A DNA stretch of 64,000 bases. Origin: Hymenolepis diminuta (Eukaryota; Platyhelminthes; Cestoda; Cyclophyllidea; Hymenolepididae). This document shows, piece after piece, positions 35,801 through 47,100 of the stretch. The stretch's first letter is position 1, and each line of letters starts with the position of its first letter. The position numbers were made by a program, and so were the translations under genes. The stretch lies in the NCBI GenBank assembly GCA_900708905.1, contig CAADRB010000101.1:183388-247387 (forward strand), given 5' to 3'. The notes beneath the pieces are model-generated. The model was not told the DNA's origin. It worked only from the letters and a program-made list of their open reading frames with translations, and searched no databases.

Positions 35801-36385
35801 TATGATTTAAGTAACTTGTACTTTAATATATCTCCTAGTATACAATTTCATGCATGCATAGTAGATTACTGTGGCACACTGCTTAGTCAGCTCACAAGCA
35901 ATCTAGCCCCATACCTAGCAGTTTAACAGGAACATCTAGATACAGTTAGCATACAATTCTTAAAGAAAAAGATTCCCATTTTAACTTTTGTGAATGTAAA
36001 TACACAAGGGTTAACCGAAAGAATCTGGCGCTTTATTTGAATCCAAAATACACCCCAGAAAATCGAATTAGATCTCAAATCAAAATCTATTTCCAGTGAA
36101 GCGCAGTCAACAAACATTCAGGAGTAACGCGTTCTACCTTAGCTAAAATAAGCCAACTACCTCCCATTGAGACTATTATCTGCATCAAATTCTCTGAAAG
36201 ATATCTTGTTAGTGAAAAATAAGAGTAAGAATTATTAAAATTCTGACCTGTGCATAGTGAGGAGTTCTCTGGGCAGGTTTTACAGTGTGATGGTATTTCC
36301 TGTCATCAGTGGTCCTAGGACCAGCACGTTCATTGAACGCGCTGTTTAGATACGTAGATCTTCTCCCGTAAAACCGATCCGACAT
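29535..36385 (-). CDS. Zyxin/LPP/TRIP6-type LIM protein (gene span)
   Basis: Four exons (36385-36248, 35278-34855, 32018-31557, 29872-29535) join in frame with AG/GT borders to give 453 residues. Exon 2 ends in a Ser/Pro-rich region with the family helix EVDALTDVLIQKME, like LDALTEMLV in LPP. Exons 3 and 4 hold LIM1 (CFRC ... HEACFTCYNC ... CPTC), LIM2 (CVNC ... HPGCFVC ... CHTHL) and the family linker HKRYAPRCAVC. Zyxin-family proteins sit at focal adhesions and cell junctions, bind actin regulators and can enter the nucleus. Two oddities: LIM1 has an unusually long first loop, and LIM3 ends after its first zinc-binding half (CAVC ... HLAC), followed by an Ala/Ser/Thr/Pro tail and a stop. 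I chose the ATG at 36385 because it is the first in-frame Met on the exon leading into exon 2. Confidence 0.88.
30088..31304 (-). other. Coding-like open frames of unknown function in LIM intron 3
   Basis: Three minus-strand stretches read like protein rather than AT-rich noise. They are about 31299-31202 (KVLGKRTLFKVSKIFDPPE), 31178-30906 (VYCLAADFSTECALTDFIHL, RTDCVYCINF) and 30345-30088 (EWLDVVNTFLDDLQKSFP). Possible splice borders occur (GTTAGT at about 31200, ATAG before 31178), but the phases do not join cleanly. It may be a nested gene, a decayed gene or a retrocopy. I do not recognise the family. Confidence 0.3.
31557..32018 (-). CDS. LIM protein exon 3 (LIM1 and start of LIM2)
   Basis: Acceptor TTTATAG, donor GTAAGT; 462 bases. 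A Ser/Thr/Asn-rich linker leads to CFRCRRPL, HEACFTCYNC and LLCPTCV (LIM1), then ESCVNCGRPIG (start of LIM2). There are 32 residues between the first Cys pair and the His, against about 16-23 in typical LIM domains. Confidence 0.92.
32270..32400. repeat. Dispersed repeat, family D, copy 1
   Basis: Similar over about 120 bases to 44905-45025. Shared blocks are CCCACAGAAA, AATT(G)TTTGTTG-GGAAG and GAGGAGGA(A/G)CT, in the same order and spacing. Function unknown. Confidence 0.45.
33079..33290. repeat. Dispersed repeat, family C, copy 1
   Basis: Similar to 57855-58115 in ordered blocks: CGATCACTACAAACCCAA, CTTTTGTCCAGTAG, GAGGATGGCAACTAAATCA and a later GAACC. The two copies are diverged. Open frames over it are incidental. 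Confidence 0.5.
33560..33860. repeat. Dispersed repeat, family A, partial copy
   Basis: Shares with 50298-50590 the blocks CAAGCGTGTTA(A/G)AAGT, CTGGACCAAA and CCTGCATGCAG, and then a TCTTTCATACA region. Diverged and truncated. Confidence 0.55.
34855..35278 (-). CDS. LIM protein exon 2 (Pro/Gly/Ser linker, LDALT-like helix)
   Basis: Acceptor TATATAG, donor GTAAGA; 424 bases. It encodes a Gly/Ser/Pro-rich N-terminal region followed by EAEVDALTDVLIQKM. This short amphipathic helix is characteristic of zyxin, LPP and TRIP6 just before the LIM region. Confidence 0.88.
36248..36385 (-). CDS. LIM protein exon 1 (start codon)
   Basis: ATG at 36385-36383, 46 codons starting MSDRFYGRRSTYLNS, then donor GTCAGA; leaves in phase 0. 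Basic and Tyr-rich. The assignment rests on an uninterrupted frame into exon 2 and a good ATG context; there is no recognisable domain here. Confidence 0.65.
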
Positions 36386-36504
36386 CAGTGTTACTAGTAT
36401 TCTCTCTGCCTCTGCTGCTTTTAGTCTGTAGTGCGCCTTACTGCCTTAAGGAAACATCTACACAGTGCACTTAGTCAATAGGCCTATGCATTAGCCCTTT
36501 CAAC

Positions 36505-36560
36505 CAATCATCACATCAGGGTTGCACTACTGCACGTGCGTGCATGCTTCTGCACGCGGA
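36505..36560 (-). promoter_or_regulatory. Candidate LIM gene promoter patch
   Basis: Locally GC-richer than its surroundings. It contains a CCAAT-type motif (AACCAATCA, about 36503-36511) and GCACGTGCGTGCATGC (about 36533-36548). It lies just upstream of the LIM start codon. No TATA or initiator is certain. Confidence 0.3.
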
Positions 36561-37750
36561 CTTAACAGCACTAGGCTAGATCGATAGGATTTGCCAAACT
36601 GGGATTGGCTTGAGACTAATTAGACGCTTGCACGCTGATTTGAGGCGAATGATCGAGAATTCTTGGTGAGATCTAAGGTCAATTGTGTTGAGCAATAAAC
36701 TCACAACTGTGATCACATAACTACTGAAATTAAATAATAAGTAAACAAGCAATAATATCTCAGAGAATATATGATTTTTCAAATGACTCGAATCCTAGAT
36801 TTAGACATCATTTTAAATAAGCGATTGTAATCCCACTACCCAACAACATTAGACGCATATCAGGGAATCCCTTCAAAATAATATTCCGACGCATAAACTG
36901 GGTCTTTAACTAAATTTTTGTTAAATGGATTTGATTTATTTATGGATCGGAGGACTCATTATTTATTATTTGGTTTAATTAATATAAGTTAGCTCAGGTT
37001 CTCACTAGCCAATAAAACAGCGTTTCGAATAAAAGTAATTTTGATGAAAACTTATGATAATATTTTGATGTGATTTGAAGCTATGCATACTCAATCCGAT
37101 TCATATGGCCAACGTGAATGCGCCATTGTACAGTCTCTAGCGCATTAGAAACCAAAATCGTAATTAGATGTTGTCCTAATTCGAGGACAGGTCTGCATTT
37201 TTAGAAGACAGCGCCATTTTAGGCGTAATTTTTAACACGTAGTAAACGTGTCATAACATACAATGTAATTCTGGCATTACATAAAGACATTGATAAAATA
37301 TATTCTGCCGTCCTAGATACAATTTCCGTCTGGCGTTTAGCCAAAGTTGACATAATCCTGAATTTAATTAACTTCATGGTTGAATGAAGACGAATGAGGT
37401 TATGACGTGCTCAAATTCCGTTTGCTTTCCATTTCATCTAGTTTTAATTTGCTCATTCAGTTAAATTATACACTTTAAGAAACAAAACTCAAAACCTTGA
37501 AATATTTGTTAGGTAATTTGGTTATTATTTCACTCAAAGAGATCTAAATTTAGCGATTTAATAAAAATTCGATAGCAGGATTTGATAATAAATTATAATC
37601 GAAACTACAGGATTTCGTTTTAATTTTACTAACGACAAAGAACTGAAATTGAATAAATTTAAAGCAACATTCAAATAAATAAAATTTAGATACACAAACC
37701 GAGGATGAGCATGCAACAAAAAGGTTATTTTAAACTGAGTAGGAGGACCA

Positions 37751-37756
37751 TTTATT
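37751..37756 (-). terminator. Candidate poly(A) signal of the cadherin gene
   Basis: TTTATT on the plus strand reads AATAAA on the minus strand, 90 bases downstream of the cadherin stop codon. Confidence 0.5.
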
Positions 37757-37845
37757 GACATAGGATGGAAAAAGAATCGATACAATTGCCACAAGAGTCA
37801 CAGCCAATAACCAAGTAATATCACCTATCCTTTAAATTAAACCAA

Positions 37846-38174
37846 TTATCGCCGTTGACTACCAGAAAAGTCATCTCCACCTGAGAGTCGGTTAAGTGCA
37901 TCGAAGGCATCACCAAACGGTTCACCACCACCTTCGTTAAATCCCGAAGAGGTCTCTTCTTGGATTGGACTTGAAATGTCCTCTCCTTCTTCATCAGCGC
38001 TTGTGTCTCCACCTTCGTAACCGTAGTCTAGAGTGTAATCAGGAACTTCGACGGTTTTTCTAGTTTTCAACTGATCTCTCAACACTTGGCCGAAACTGGT
38101 CAGGTCGGTTGTGTAGATTGGACTTGCTGTGGTGTGAGTTCTATCTGGAATTTCTGCCGATGAACGAGTTTTAG
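37846..38174 (-). CDS. Cadherin exon 30 (catenin-binding tail, stop)
   Basis: Acceptor TATCTTTAG. TTDLTSFGQVLRDQLKTRK and YTLDYGYEGGDTSADEEGED parallel the FIxxRLK...YDSLxxYxYEGxGS segment of the beta-catenin-binding domain. FGDAFDALNRLSGG parallels PRFKKLADLYGG. Stop TAA at 37848-37846. Confidence 0.92.
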
Positions 38175-41100
38175 CTAAAGATAAGCAAGTTGGTATTATT
38201 AGAACATATTCAAAAATAGACAAAATCTTCCTACAGCCAAGATGTTGAGCAATATTCAAGGGAGGTCGTGGATAGGACGGCAAATAATATGATTTTATCG
38301 GTAATTTTATGAAAAAATTATATTACAAATACCTTAGTTAGAAAATCTAAGAAATTCCTTTTTGGTACGTATATTAATTTTTTTTTTGGTATGATAATAT
38401 GACTTGTAATATTTAAGTCCTTTACATAGCATGACCTATACGATTAGACATAATGGATTATTAGAATATCAAGAAACTATCTTTATCTTCACAAACTTCC
38501 CCACCTGACGAAGTCCTTTAGAGGCACGGTGGCTTGAATAACATTGACTTCCGGTTGTTGTTAAATTTTTCCCTTCATCCACCCAGGAAATTACATTTGA
38601 TTAAATATACGCATCATATGGTCTAATTATCTCACTGTCTTCTGGAATTTCGTTCCTAGTTCCAAATACATTACGCGGTCCTATGTAAATTTTATAAGAA
38701 CCTCGTCCCTCAATTATGGGTTTACATTTCTACGCCGATTTTACTAAAAAATACTGGCCTTACTTTGTTATTAGAATAGGGACATTTTGCCTAAAATGAA
38801 GCTGTTTTTGCAAGCTATCTTCTATAACTTAGCACAGAATTAGATCAAAAGAAAACTTCATCACATACCAGATTTTAATAGGCTCTCAAATCTAAAGTTG
38901 AAGGAATAAATTGAATAATTTTTAGGTTATCATCTATCAAATCAGAATAGAAGATCTGATTGTGCATTACTTTAATATCAGGTTAATGGCATTTACACCC
39001 CAGAAATCACTGAGATTGGTTATTACATAGAATTATTTTTCCAGTACAAAGAGGAGTATGTATGACTTTAATAAATAATATTCATATAGCAAATAAATTT
39101 AAGTTAAATAAAGACTGGTGTAAAACAGAACCTGGTCAGAATACGGCTACCGAATGGTGATTTTAAACCTTAAAAAATTGGCGCCTTTAGACTGTGGAAT
39201 AGCTCAACAATTAATAATAATGCGATCGGCAATAGAGTACTTTGATTGCAGACGCCAGAATAGAGAATTCAGAGATGAGTTACATATTATTACTATTAAA
39301 ATGATAAACGGAAAAGGAAAGGACAATACAAATGGTGAATTTTCTTATAGATATACCAGTGAGCGTTCGTTAGGGAATTTTTATGAACTTCAGCATATAA
39401 AATAATATCAAATCTCGCTTTTCTACATTTACAAATTGCATCACTGCTCTAATTCTATCTTGTCCGTTTCTTAATTAGTATGAACTTAATTAACTTAAAC
39501 AAAAGAAGAAAGCTTGGAGAGAAAAGAGTGCAAGACTTTCACCAAGAGAGCATGACAACGAAAGCTTACTTGATGCCGTTGAAGCAAAGAGATCAACCGA
39601 TATAGTTGGCATAACTAACCAACCACAGAAAAATAAAGGTCATGATTTAAGAAGGTTCATAAAAATTACATAATCACATTGTCATGTAGCATTTATGCGT
39701 TTCATTTCTAATATGATGTCATGATAAATAAGCTTAAATAATGAACTTATGTATGAAAATAGTAATAAGTATATATTTAAATCATTGCCAGTCTGTTCTT
39801 CCAGAGAGAAACCTCTAATTAGTTTCCAACATATTAGGCGTCATAACTTTGCTTACTCATCATACAAATAGTTTCCATTCGGTCATTGCTTTCTTATTAT
39901 CCCCCAGCAACAGCTTATAAGATGAGTTGTCTAGGTGGGACAGCATATATGCTCGTTAGTCAGGCGGAACATGTCAAGGCAACATGTGTTCGCTTCATGA
40001 TGTGATGCGTTTTGATCATTATTTACATTCCCTATACATCTGTATACTCTTTCATATTAATTCGCCTTATCTATGAGGCTTCTTAATAAAGACATATTCG
40101 GATCACGCTTCTTGCACCTTAGCCAATAAGTCACTTGTCCTTCTTATCGGTATGCAGATCCCTCTGCTCTTGACATCTTGATAGTTGTCATTTACAGAAA
40201 CTGTTATTGGTCCGATAGTAGGTTGACTTTCAAACATCAATTATAATAAAGAAATTGATTCAATGCCTTGGAAGCAAAGAAATTCAGCCTTCTCCCCACA
40301 AATTATATTGGGCTCCAAACAACTGTAGCTTAATAGATATTGTAGAGTAGCAGCCAAAAATATAGGATGGAAAAATTCTTACAATGGCAGAAATTACGAT
40401 CGACTTACCTGGGAATAAAGGTTTAGGCAGATCTGGCATGCCGAGTTTTCTCTCATCGAAACTACAGGTATCAACCTCATCTAAAAAAGAGAAGGGTGGA
40501 AACAAATGCGATAATAATAGTTATGAAGCCAAAATAATTAAGTAGATAAAGAGTTGGCTATATCATGAAACAATCAAGAATAAATGCATTTTTAGAATGA
40601 AAATCCCAAGTTACCTGCTTTCTCTGCATATGGCATGACATGTTCTCGAATATCTTTGTCCGGGGAGATCTGAGGAGGAGCCTTTTTCCGCCAACATCGC
40701 CAAATCACAACGCCAATTATCAAGCCTAGAAACGGATATGAAATCGTGGGTAAATAAAGTAGTACTATAAGCAGTTTCACGAACGCAATGACCATCAACA
40801 ACTTTATGTGCTCAATTTCCAGATGAATTAAGTCTTGCAAAATATAAAGGCAGTTAAACTGATTAATTAAGCAGGAAACTGATTAATAAAACGGCAATAA
40901 AAACGTTGTTTCGAAACGAGTGAATTAAACATTGTTTAGAGAATAAAATTAATACCCTTTTTACCTGTTACCTAATGTACCTCAAATTAAATAAATGTAA
41001 AGCAGAATTCATTTTGCGAAAGGAGGACTACGATAAATGAAATGTTAAAGCTACGTATGACCAAACAATACAATCCAAGCTACCATCAAGAGGATACTCT

Positions 41101-44100
41101 TTGACTTACAGAAAGGAGGTTTATCTCTTGGTTGTTGGTTGATCAGGCCTGGATAATATGAAAATTGAACGCCTATTTGTTCTTTTAATCGTAATATTCC
41201 TGTCAGAGATCTAGGTGTTATGCCTTACTACGACGAACTCAATTTCTTAAGTTGGAACCAGACATCCGGATGAAATTAGAAATTGGATGAAGTAGAATTC
41301 TTCTAATTCCTAGATTTGAATTAATCCTCTTTGTCACCTTATGAACATTTTAAAGAAATAAAATTACTTTCCCTAACGTTCAGATATTTTAAAATAAAAA
41401 ATAATTTTACTTTTAAATGTGTCATAATAATCACCAAATTAAAGGAAAACAATAATGTAAAATTGGCGGCGTTCCAATATTTCAAATATCTTTCTTACAG
41501 GACCGAGTTCTTCAAACTAGATTATTTATAACGTATTTTTCTCAAAAATTATACAGTATGGCGAAAGAATAAATTCGCTTTAAGTAACCACAAACGTAAA
41601 AATATCCTACTATAATTTTTCATTGGTTGATTACAAATAGCTCAAACGAATGCGACAGAAATCATGCATTGATTCAGAGTATACAAACCGTTTGCATTTT
41701 CGCATATATTTTCAGTTAACTGTTACTTAAAAAACAATACCTGAATGGTGACTTGAAGATATTAAGTTGTTAGTGTAACCGATACGCATTCTCTTTACTA
41801 TAGATAAATAGTCGCATATATGCGCTCAACATTGCGATTCTTGATTTGGCCAGTCAGTGAAGATTTTATATTTTGGTCACTCCTAGATGAAGTACTTTGC
41901 AGCCGCATTGATATACACACATCAAAACTTGTGTCGTTTGAATAGAATGATGCGCGTTAAAACTACTGGAGGAATAAAATCTAGGCTTTGGACGACATTT
42001 TGACTGTCATGTATTATCTAGCATTATAACAGATAGGAAGCCTCTGTTTAGAGACCAGCGATTCCAGCAGGTTGTCTCTAAGTCGTCCATCATCCCTATT
42101 AATACTCGAGTGCACATCACTCCTGACATCTTAGCAGTTAACGCGATAAAAATTTTCAACAAATAAATGAAATTTTGGACCTTCAACAGCAATAATGTGA
42201 AGACAACTTGTCTTCTTATTCAGGGTGTGTAAGGCATCTGAGGACATCCTACGCACTTTTAGAAAGACATTCTAGAAAATGAAACTGTTAATGGTTGAAA
42301 CTCACAACTACTTGTAACAAAACAAATCAGCACAGTACTTATTAACCTGGGTTCTATTTTATATATCCCCCTTCGGCTTCTATCACCCACTCAATTCGAG
42401 TCCGAAAGCCACTACAAACTCTCATTAGGTGGTCTTTATTGATGCCCTCCATTCCTCGGGCTATTGCTTCCATGTGAGAGGAGGATTTGGTGTTGTGGGG
42501 ATGCTTAGTAACTTCCCTTCCAACCACGTCCCATCCCATCCCGCCCCGCGCCGCCCCACACGTAATAATGGAAAGGATTAAGGTCTGGTGATTTAGAATG
42601 CGGCCATACGTTTGGTGTGACATGAGGATGAAAATTCTCGGCCGTCGAATCCCGAATTTTGAGAGTTTTATGGGATAGAGCCGAATATTGTTGGAAGACA
42701 TAGTGGGGTTTTCCTCCACTGACTACGCTGTCTGTCCAAGGCGGCTTAACAACAATGATTTGAAGAGTCTTCACATAGGCATCTGTATCTGCATTGACTC
42801 TAACGCTCTGTGGAAAAATTGAGAAGTTATGGTGTGCCCCTTCCTTACTGCCAACAATGGCGTAAACCATCAGTGTTGCTGGAAACTTCATGCGCATGCA
42901 TAACAGTCGGAACTTTAGCGGGGTCCGGCCGCACATAACCACCTCTCATTTATTCGACTGATCCTTTCATCCTGGTGGAAGTTTTAGGTAGGAGAAAAAC
43001 CAGATACCTTACGCACTCTGTATAATCCGTGTTGAATTACCAGAATGTATTTCTACCTTATCACTCTCCGGGTTTGAGTGGGCTGTAGGGTAGTGATATC
43101 TAGTGGGCAGAAACCAGACTTCACCATATTTCAACGGTGTAGAAGGGCCTTACTTGACAAAAAATGGTACATTCAAATGTTACATTCAAAGGGAAATTTC
43201 CTCGGTTAAAGTCTCTCTGTAGAACAATATTCATTGTTAGAAGTGGGGGGTATGCAAATAAGAGCCCAATATGTGTCCTTTGGTGAGTCATTGTAACTAT
43301 CACAAAATAGTAATTGATAGTTGCAAATAAATGTTTACCTATGAAACAGACGATGGATAAAACGATTCCAACAAAAGCCCCAACGGTGAGATTTGCCTTC
43401 ATGACTTCCTCTTCACAGTACAATCCGAAGTGCGTTTCTGGGCAGTGACATACAAATCCGCGACTGTCAATTATCGACGGTTGACAAGTGCCTCCGTTCT
43501 GACAAGGGAATCGTGAGCAGATTGCCAAGCAGTGACACCTACTTTCGGGCCCCTCAACGCAACCTGATTGACACCTAACGGAAGGGAAAAATGGCAAGAT
43601 TGAGTAGGAGGAGGCTGTCGTGAGTTGGGATTGGTTAGAGCAAAGGCTTCCCATTGGTTGGGTTACACCCGTGTTGTCCTGGTAACAAATGCTAACAATG
43701 ACTAATTGAAGTATCTCCATCACTGTAAAGCCCGATTCTCGTATGGATTTGGGAGGTGGATAAAATCGGTACTTACAGACACATGTAACCTGCGGGAGGT
43801 TTCCAAGTGGGGACACACCTGAGGTCCCCCGGACAAATAGCATTCGTGGGACAGGCAGTAAGATCCGAACATGCATCGAGATTGGTGCCATAACTGTTGA
43901 TACTGACAACCTGACTTTTTTTACCGGCTGCTGAAATTTCGGCCGCGGTGAGAGGATACCAGTTGTCATCGATTCGAAGATCTCGGAAACACGTATCACC
44001 GATGCTTGAACCAGCCGGGCGTACTTCACCATCGCTTAGACTTGGGGTATCTGGTAGGAAGTCCCGTCGAGCTCCAATTAGGATCTGAAAACGGTAGAGT

Positions 44101-47100
44101 AACGCATGTATATGGAACCATCCATAAATTTCATGAGAACTGCTCACAACACTATTGTCCTGACGATTAAACAAATTTTATCAGATATGAGACACACTTT
44201 ACAATAGTTCAAGTCAATCAATCAACTTTCTATGACTTTCCAATGCATTACATTCATTACAAATCTTAGAATGGTTGAATAAGGTGTTGAAAGCATGAAA
44301 ATGAGAAGAAAATTCGGAGGAGATAATGGTCGTAAAATTTTGCGACAAAGTTTATTTGAAAACTTCAGTATAACAGATTCAACGGAGGCACGTTCAGTGG
44401 TGTTCATTATTTGAGGTCAAGAACTTACCGGTATACATTAAATGAATGAGCTAAACCACATGCGAGCCCTTGCAAATTAGGACTTGATCAACTTGGACGG
44501 GTTGAAGCCAAATAAAACGTCAGGAGATATAGGCAGAATTTAAGTTTTGTCGGGTGAAATTCGCGTAAGATCACTCGCACTCTAAACCTTTCTAAGAAGA
44601 AATAAACTGAAATCACAAGTCTGACCCTTCTTGATCAAAAATCGGTTTAAGAATACTGGATATCGTAGAAAAGCGTATGCTACAATCCAACGGACGGATC
44701 TCGGAACGTCGGGTGCGCACTAAATATTGCAAAACCGGAATCCGACATTTAAATATAGTAAGACTGGGAAAAAAGCGTATGAAATGATAATTAATAACTT
44801 CCTTTCATATTTAAAAGAGGATTGAAAATTTTACCATTCTAGTTACCACCATCATATTGAATGATTAAATCCCTGTATTATTCATATTACAATCTATTAT
44901 TATTGCTATTCTATTATTACCCACAGAAATACAAAAGAATTAATTATTTTTAATTGTTGGAAGCGATTAAAACTGGTTAACAGAAAGTCCAGTAATTGAT
45001 AAAGAGGAGGAGCTCAAAAAGACGTCGAGAGAAACGTCAAGGTATCGGAGGACTTTACTTCATTTTTTGGATTTGAGTTGTCAATATTTACTAAAATAGT
45101 AGTTCCACGATTTTTCCCCCTGATTGCAGCAAATGCTTGTCCAAAATATAACGTGCTTCTTGACCGTTTTTCGATCTTACTTGACGGTCTTACTACTTTA
45201 ATTCGTTTTTCTTCCTCTGGTATCACAGTCTCGACACAACAGAGATGAGACTGCTAAAATTCTAAGTTAGCTGTGATCCGTAAGCTGTGTTCACTCAAGA
45301 TGAACTCAAGTTGAACTATGCTTCATAAATCTGTTTTCTACATATTTCATGTACGTAGTTTTCTGCTTGCATTGGGACCAGGGATGAGAAGGGTAAAATT
45401 TTATGTTAGCAGAGTTCCGCAAGCTGTGTTCACAGAAGGTGAATTCAAAATTAGAGGGTTCGACTAGTTGTACCGCTAAGCCAACCTGGTAAGGCTCGGA
45501 TGGCCAATAATGATAATAATGCTTTGAAAATATTATAATAAAATTTAAAAAACGAGATCATTTTCTTTTGTGTTTTCTTCCTCAGCCCCCTACAAACAAC
45601 GCCTAATTTTAGTCATTCACATTAAACAGTCATTTTGAGCACAGGGTAGACTTAAGTGCAATGAAGGACTGCTCACTGCTCCATCACTCGGGTAATTACT
45701 ATTGATTGAATCTCAAACTGTAGTAGTGATGTTAAATAAATACTTGAAATAAAAATTACTCACTTTTTTACCGATGGACATCTTGAGATAGTTTAAAGTT
45801 GCATCAAGTGGAAGAAAAGCAGCTAATCCTGGTCCTGCACCATCATCAATTTCAACAAGAAGCGAGGAGAGAGATCGGAAGACTCGAACATGATGCCACG
45901 CCCCATCGTTCAATTGGGACCTCGCCGGGGACACCAAAAGAGTGTTAAAGTCGCCCAAATTCATAGTGACCTCAAGTCGCGTGTTAAACAACCGAATATC
46001 CATTGAAGAATTACTGAAAATAGACAAAATCCATAAAATCCGATAACCATGCATTCATGATGACAAAAATAATTGACGCTTACATATAATAGTTTGGTTC
46101 CGGTCCTCCGAGATAAACCAAAGTCCCATTGGAATTTCGAGTTCGGAAGTCGAAAATCACATCAGTTTGAACTTGGTCAATCCACTGGGATTTTGTTGTC
46201 AATTCAAGGTAACTTGGACTAGGACCGAGCTCTACAGAGTATCTCGATTGGACACACCTCCCCATCTCTTCTTGATATCCCTGACGACATTTGCATACAG
46301 CTCGATCATTTGCTACCCAACAGACACCCTAAAAAGAGAGTTAAACAGAAATATCACATGGAATAATAATGTATCAATAATAATTAACCACACAAACTAA
46401 GTGCTCCACAGAAAGTGCGCTATATCTATGGAAATAAAGAACTTGGTGACTACTCCTAGGTTAATCATGAATAATGCTAGGTTAAGACTGATTCAGACCA
46501 AGCGTAATTTTGATAAGGAAGAAGAGCAATATCTGAAGGCTAATCCGTTAAATAACTTGCCCTTTTAGCGATGAAAGTCTCATCTTATGATTGACTGCTG
46601 ACGGTCAAGTCACTGTCAAATTGAAGATACTTTTGCATTTGATATGCTTCATCTTGAATAAACAAACTGTCAAGATGTCAGGAGCAGAATGTATCTGCTA
46701 CTATCCTGTCATAAAAGGTGGATGTTTTGGTCATCTTAAGACAAAGTAAGTACACCTTAGACTTGAGTTCATCTTATTGACGTCTTAAAAAGAGATAAGA
46801 CCCGATCGGCTGAATTAAAACTCAGCTGTGCGCCGGTGGCGCAGTGATTAACGAGCTTGTCTGCAAAGTCAGAGGCTATAGAGTTTGACGTCCATCGGTG
46901 CGTACCCGGTAGAATGGCCAACCGCGTTGGTTAATAAAGAGGGTGACAAAATATGAATTTCGCCCCAGAATAAGTGTTGAAAATGCATTCCAAAATGCGC
47001 CCGGGAGTCACTTCTGGCTCAATTAGTATTATTACAAAGGACTACAATTAGAGACCTACTTCGGATGCTCATATTTAGTATAGTAGTAAAAAAGCATTAG

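Larger units (their letters stand above)
36386..37845. other. Intergenic region between cadherin 3' end and LIM 5' end
   Basis: The 1.46 kb should hold the LIM promoter and the cadherin 3' UTR. A GC-richer patch at about 36500-36560, with ACCAATCA and a CACGTG E-box-like core, lies 120-170 bases upstream of the LIM ATG and is the best promoter candidate. Confidence 0.45.
42221..44628 (-). repeat. Resident copy of the duplicated cadherin/mariner segment
   Basis: This is the in-place copy of 21963-24358. It belongs to the working gene, because its exons join in phase to exon 25 (45764) upstream and exon 28 (40725) downstream. Its left edge is the mariner terminal repeat at 42221. The copies differ only within about 60 bases of the left edge and 20 of the right. 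Confidence 0.9.

Noticed and set aside
46828..46905. Functional tRNA-Cys gene
   Set aside because: Acceptor stem and T arm do not pair properly, and the sequence continues as a SINE body shared with other loci.
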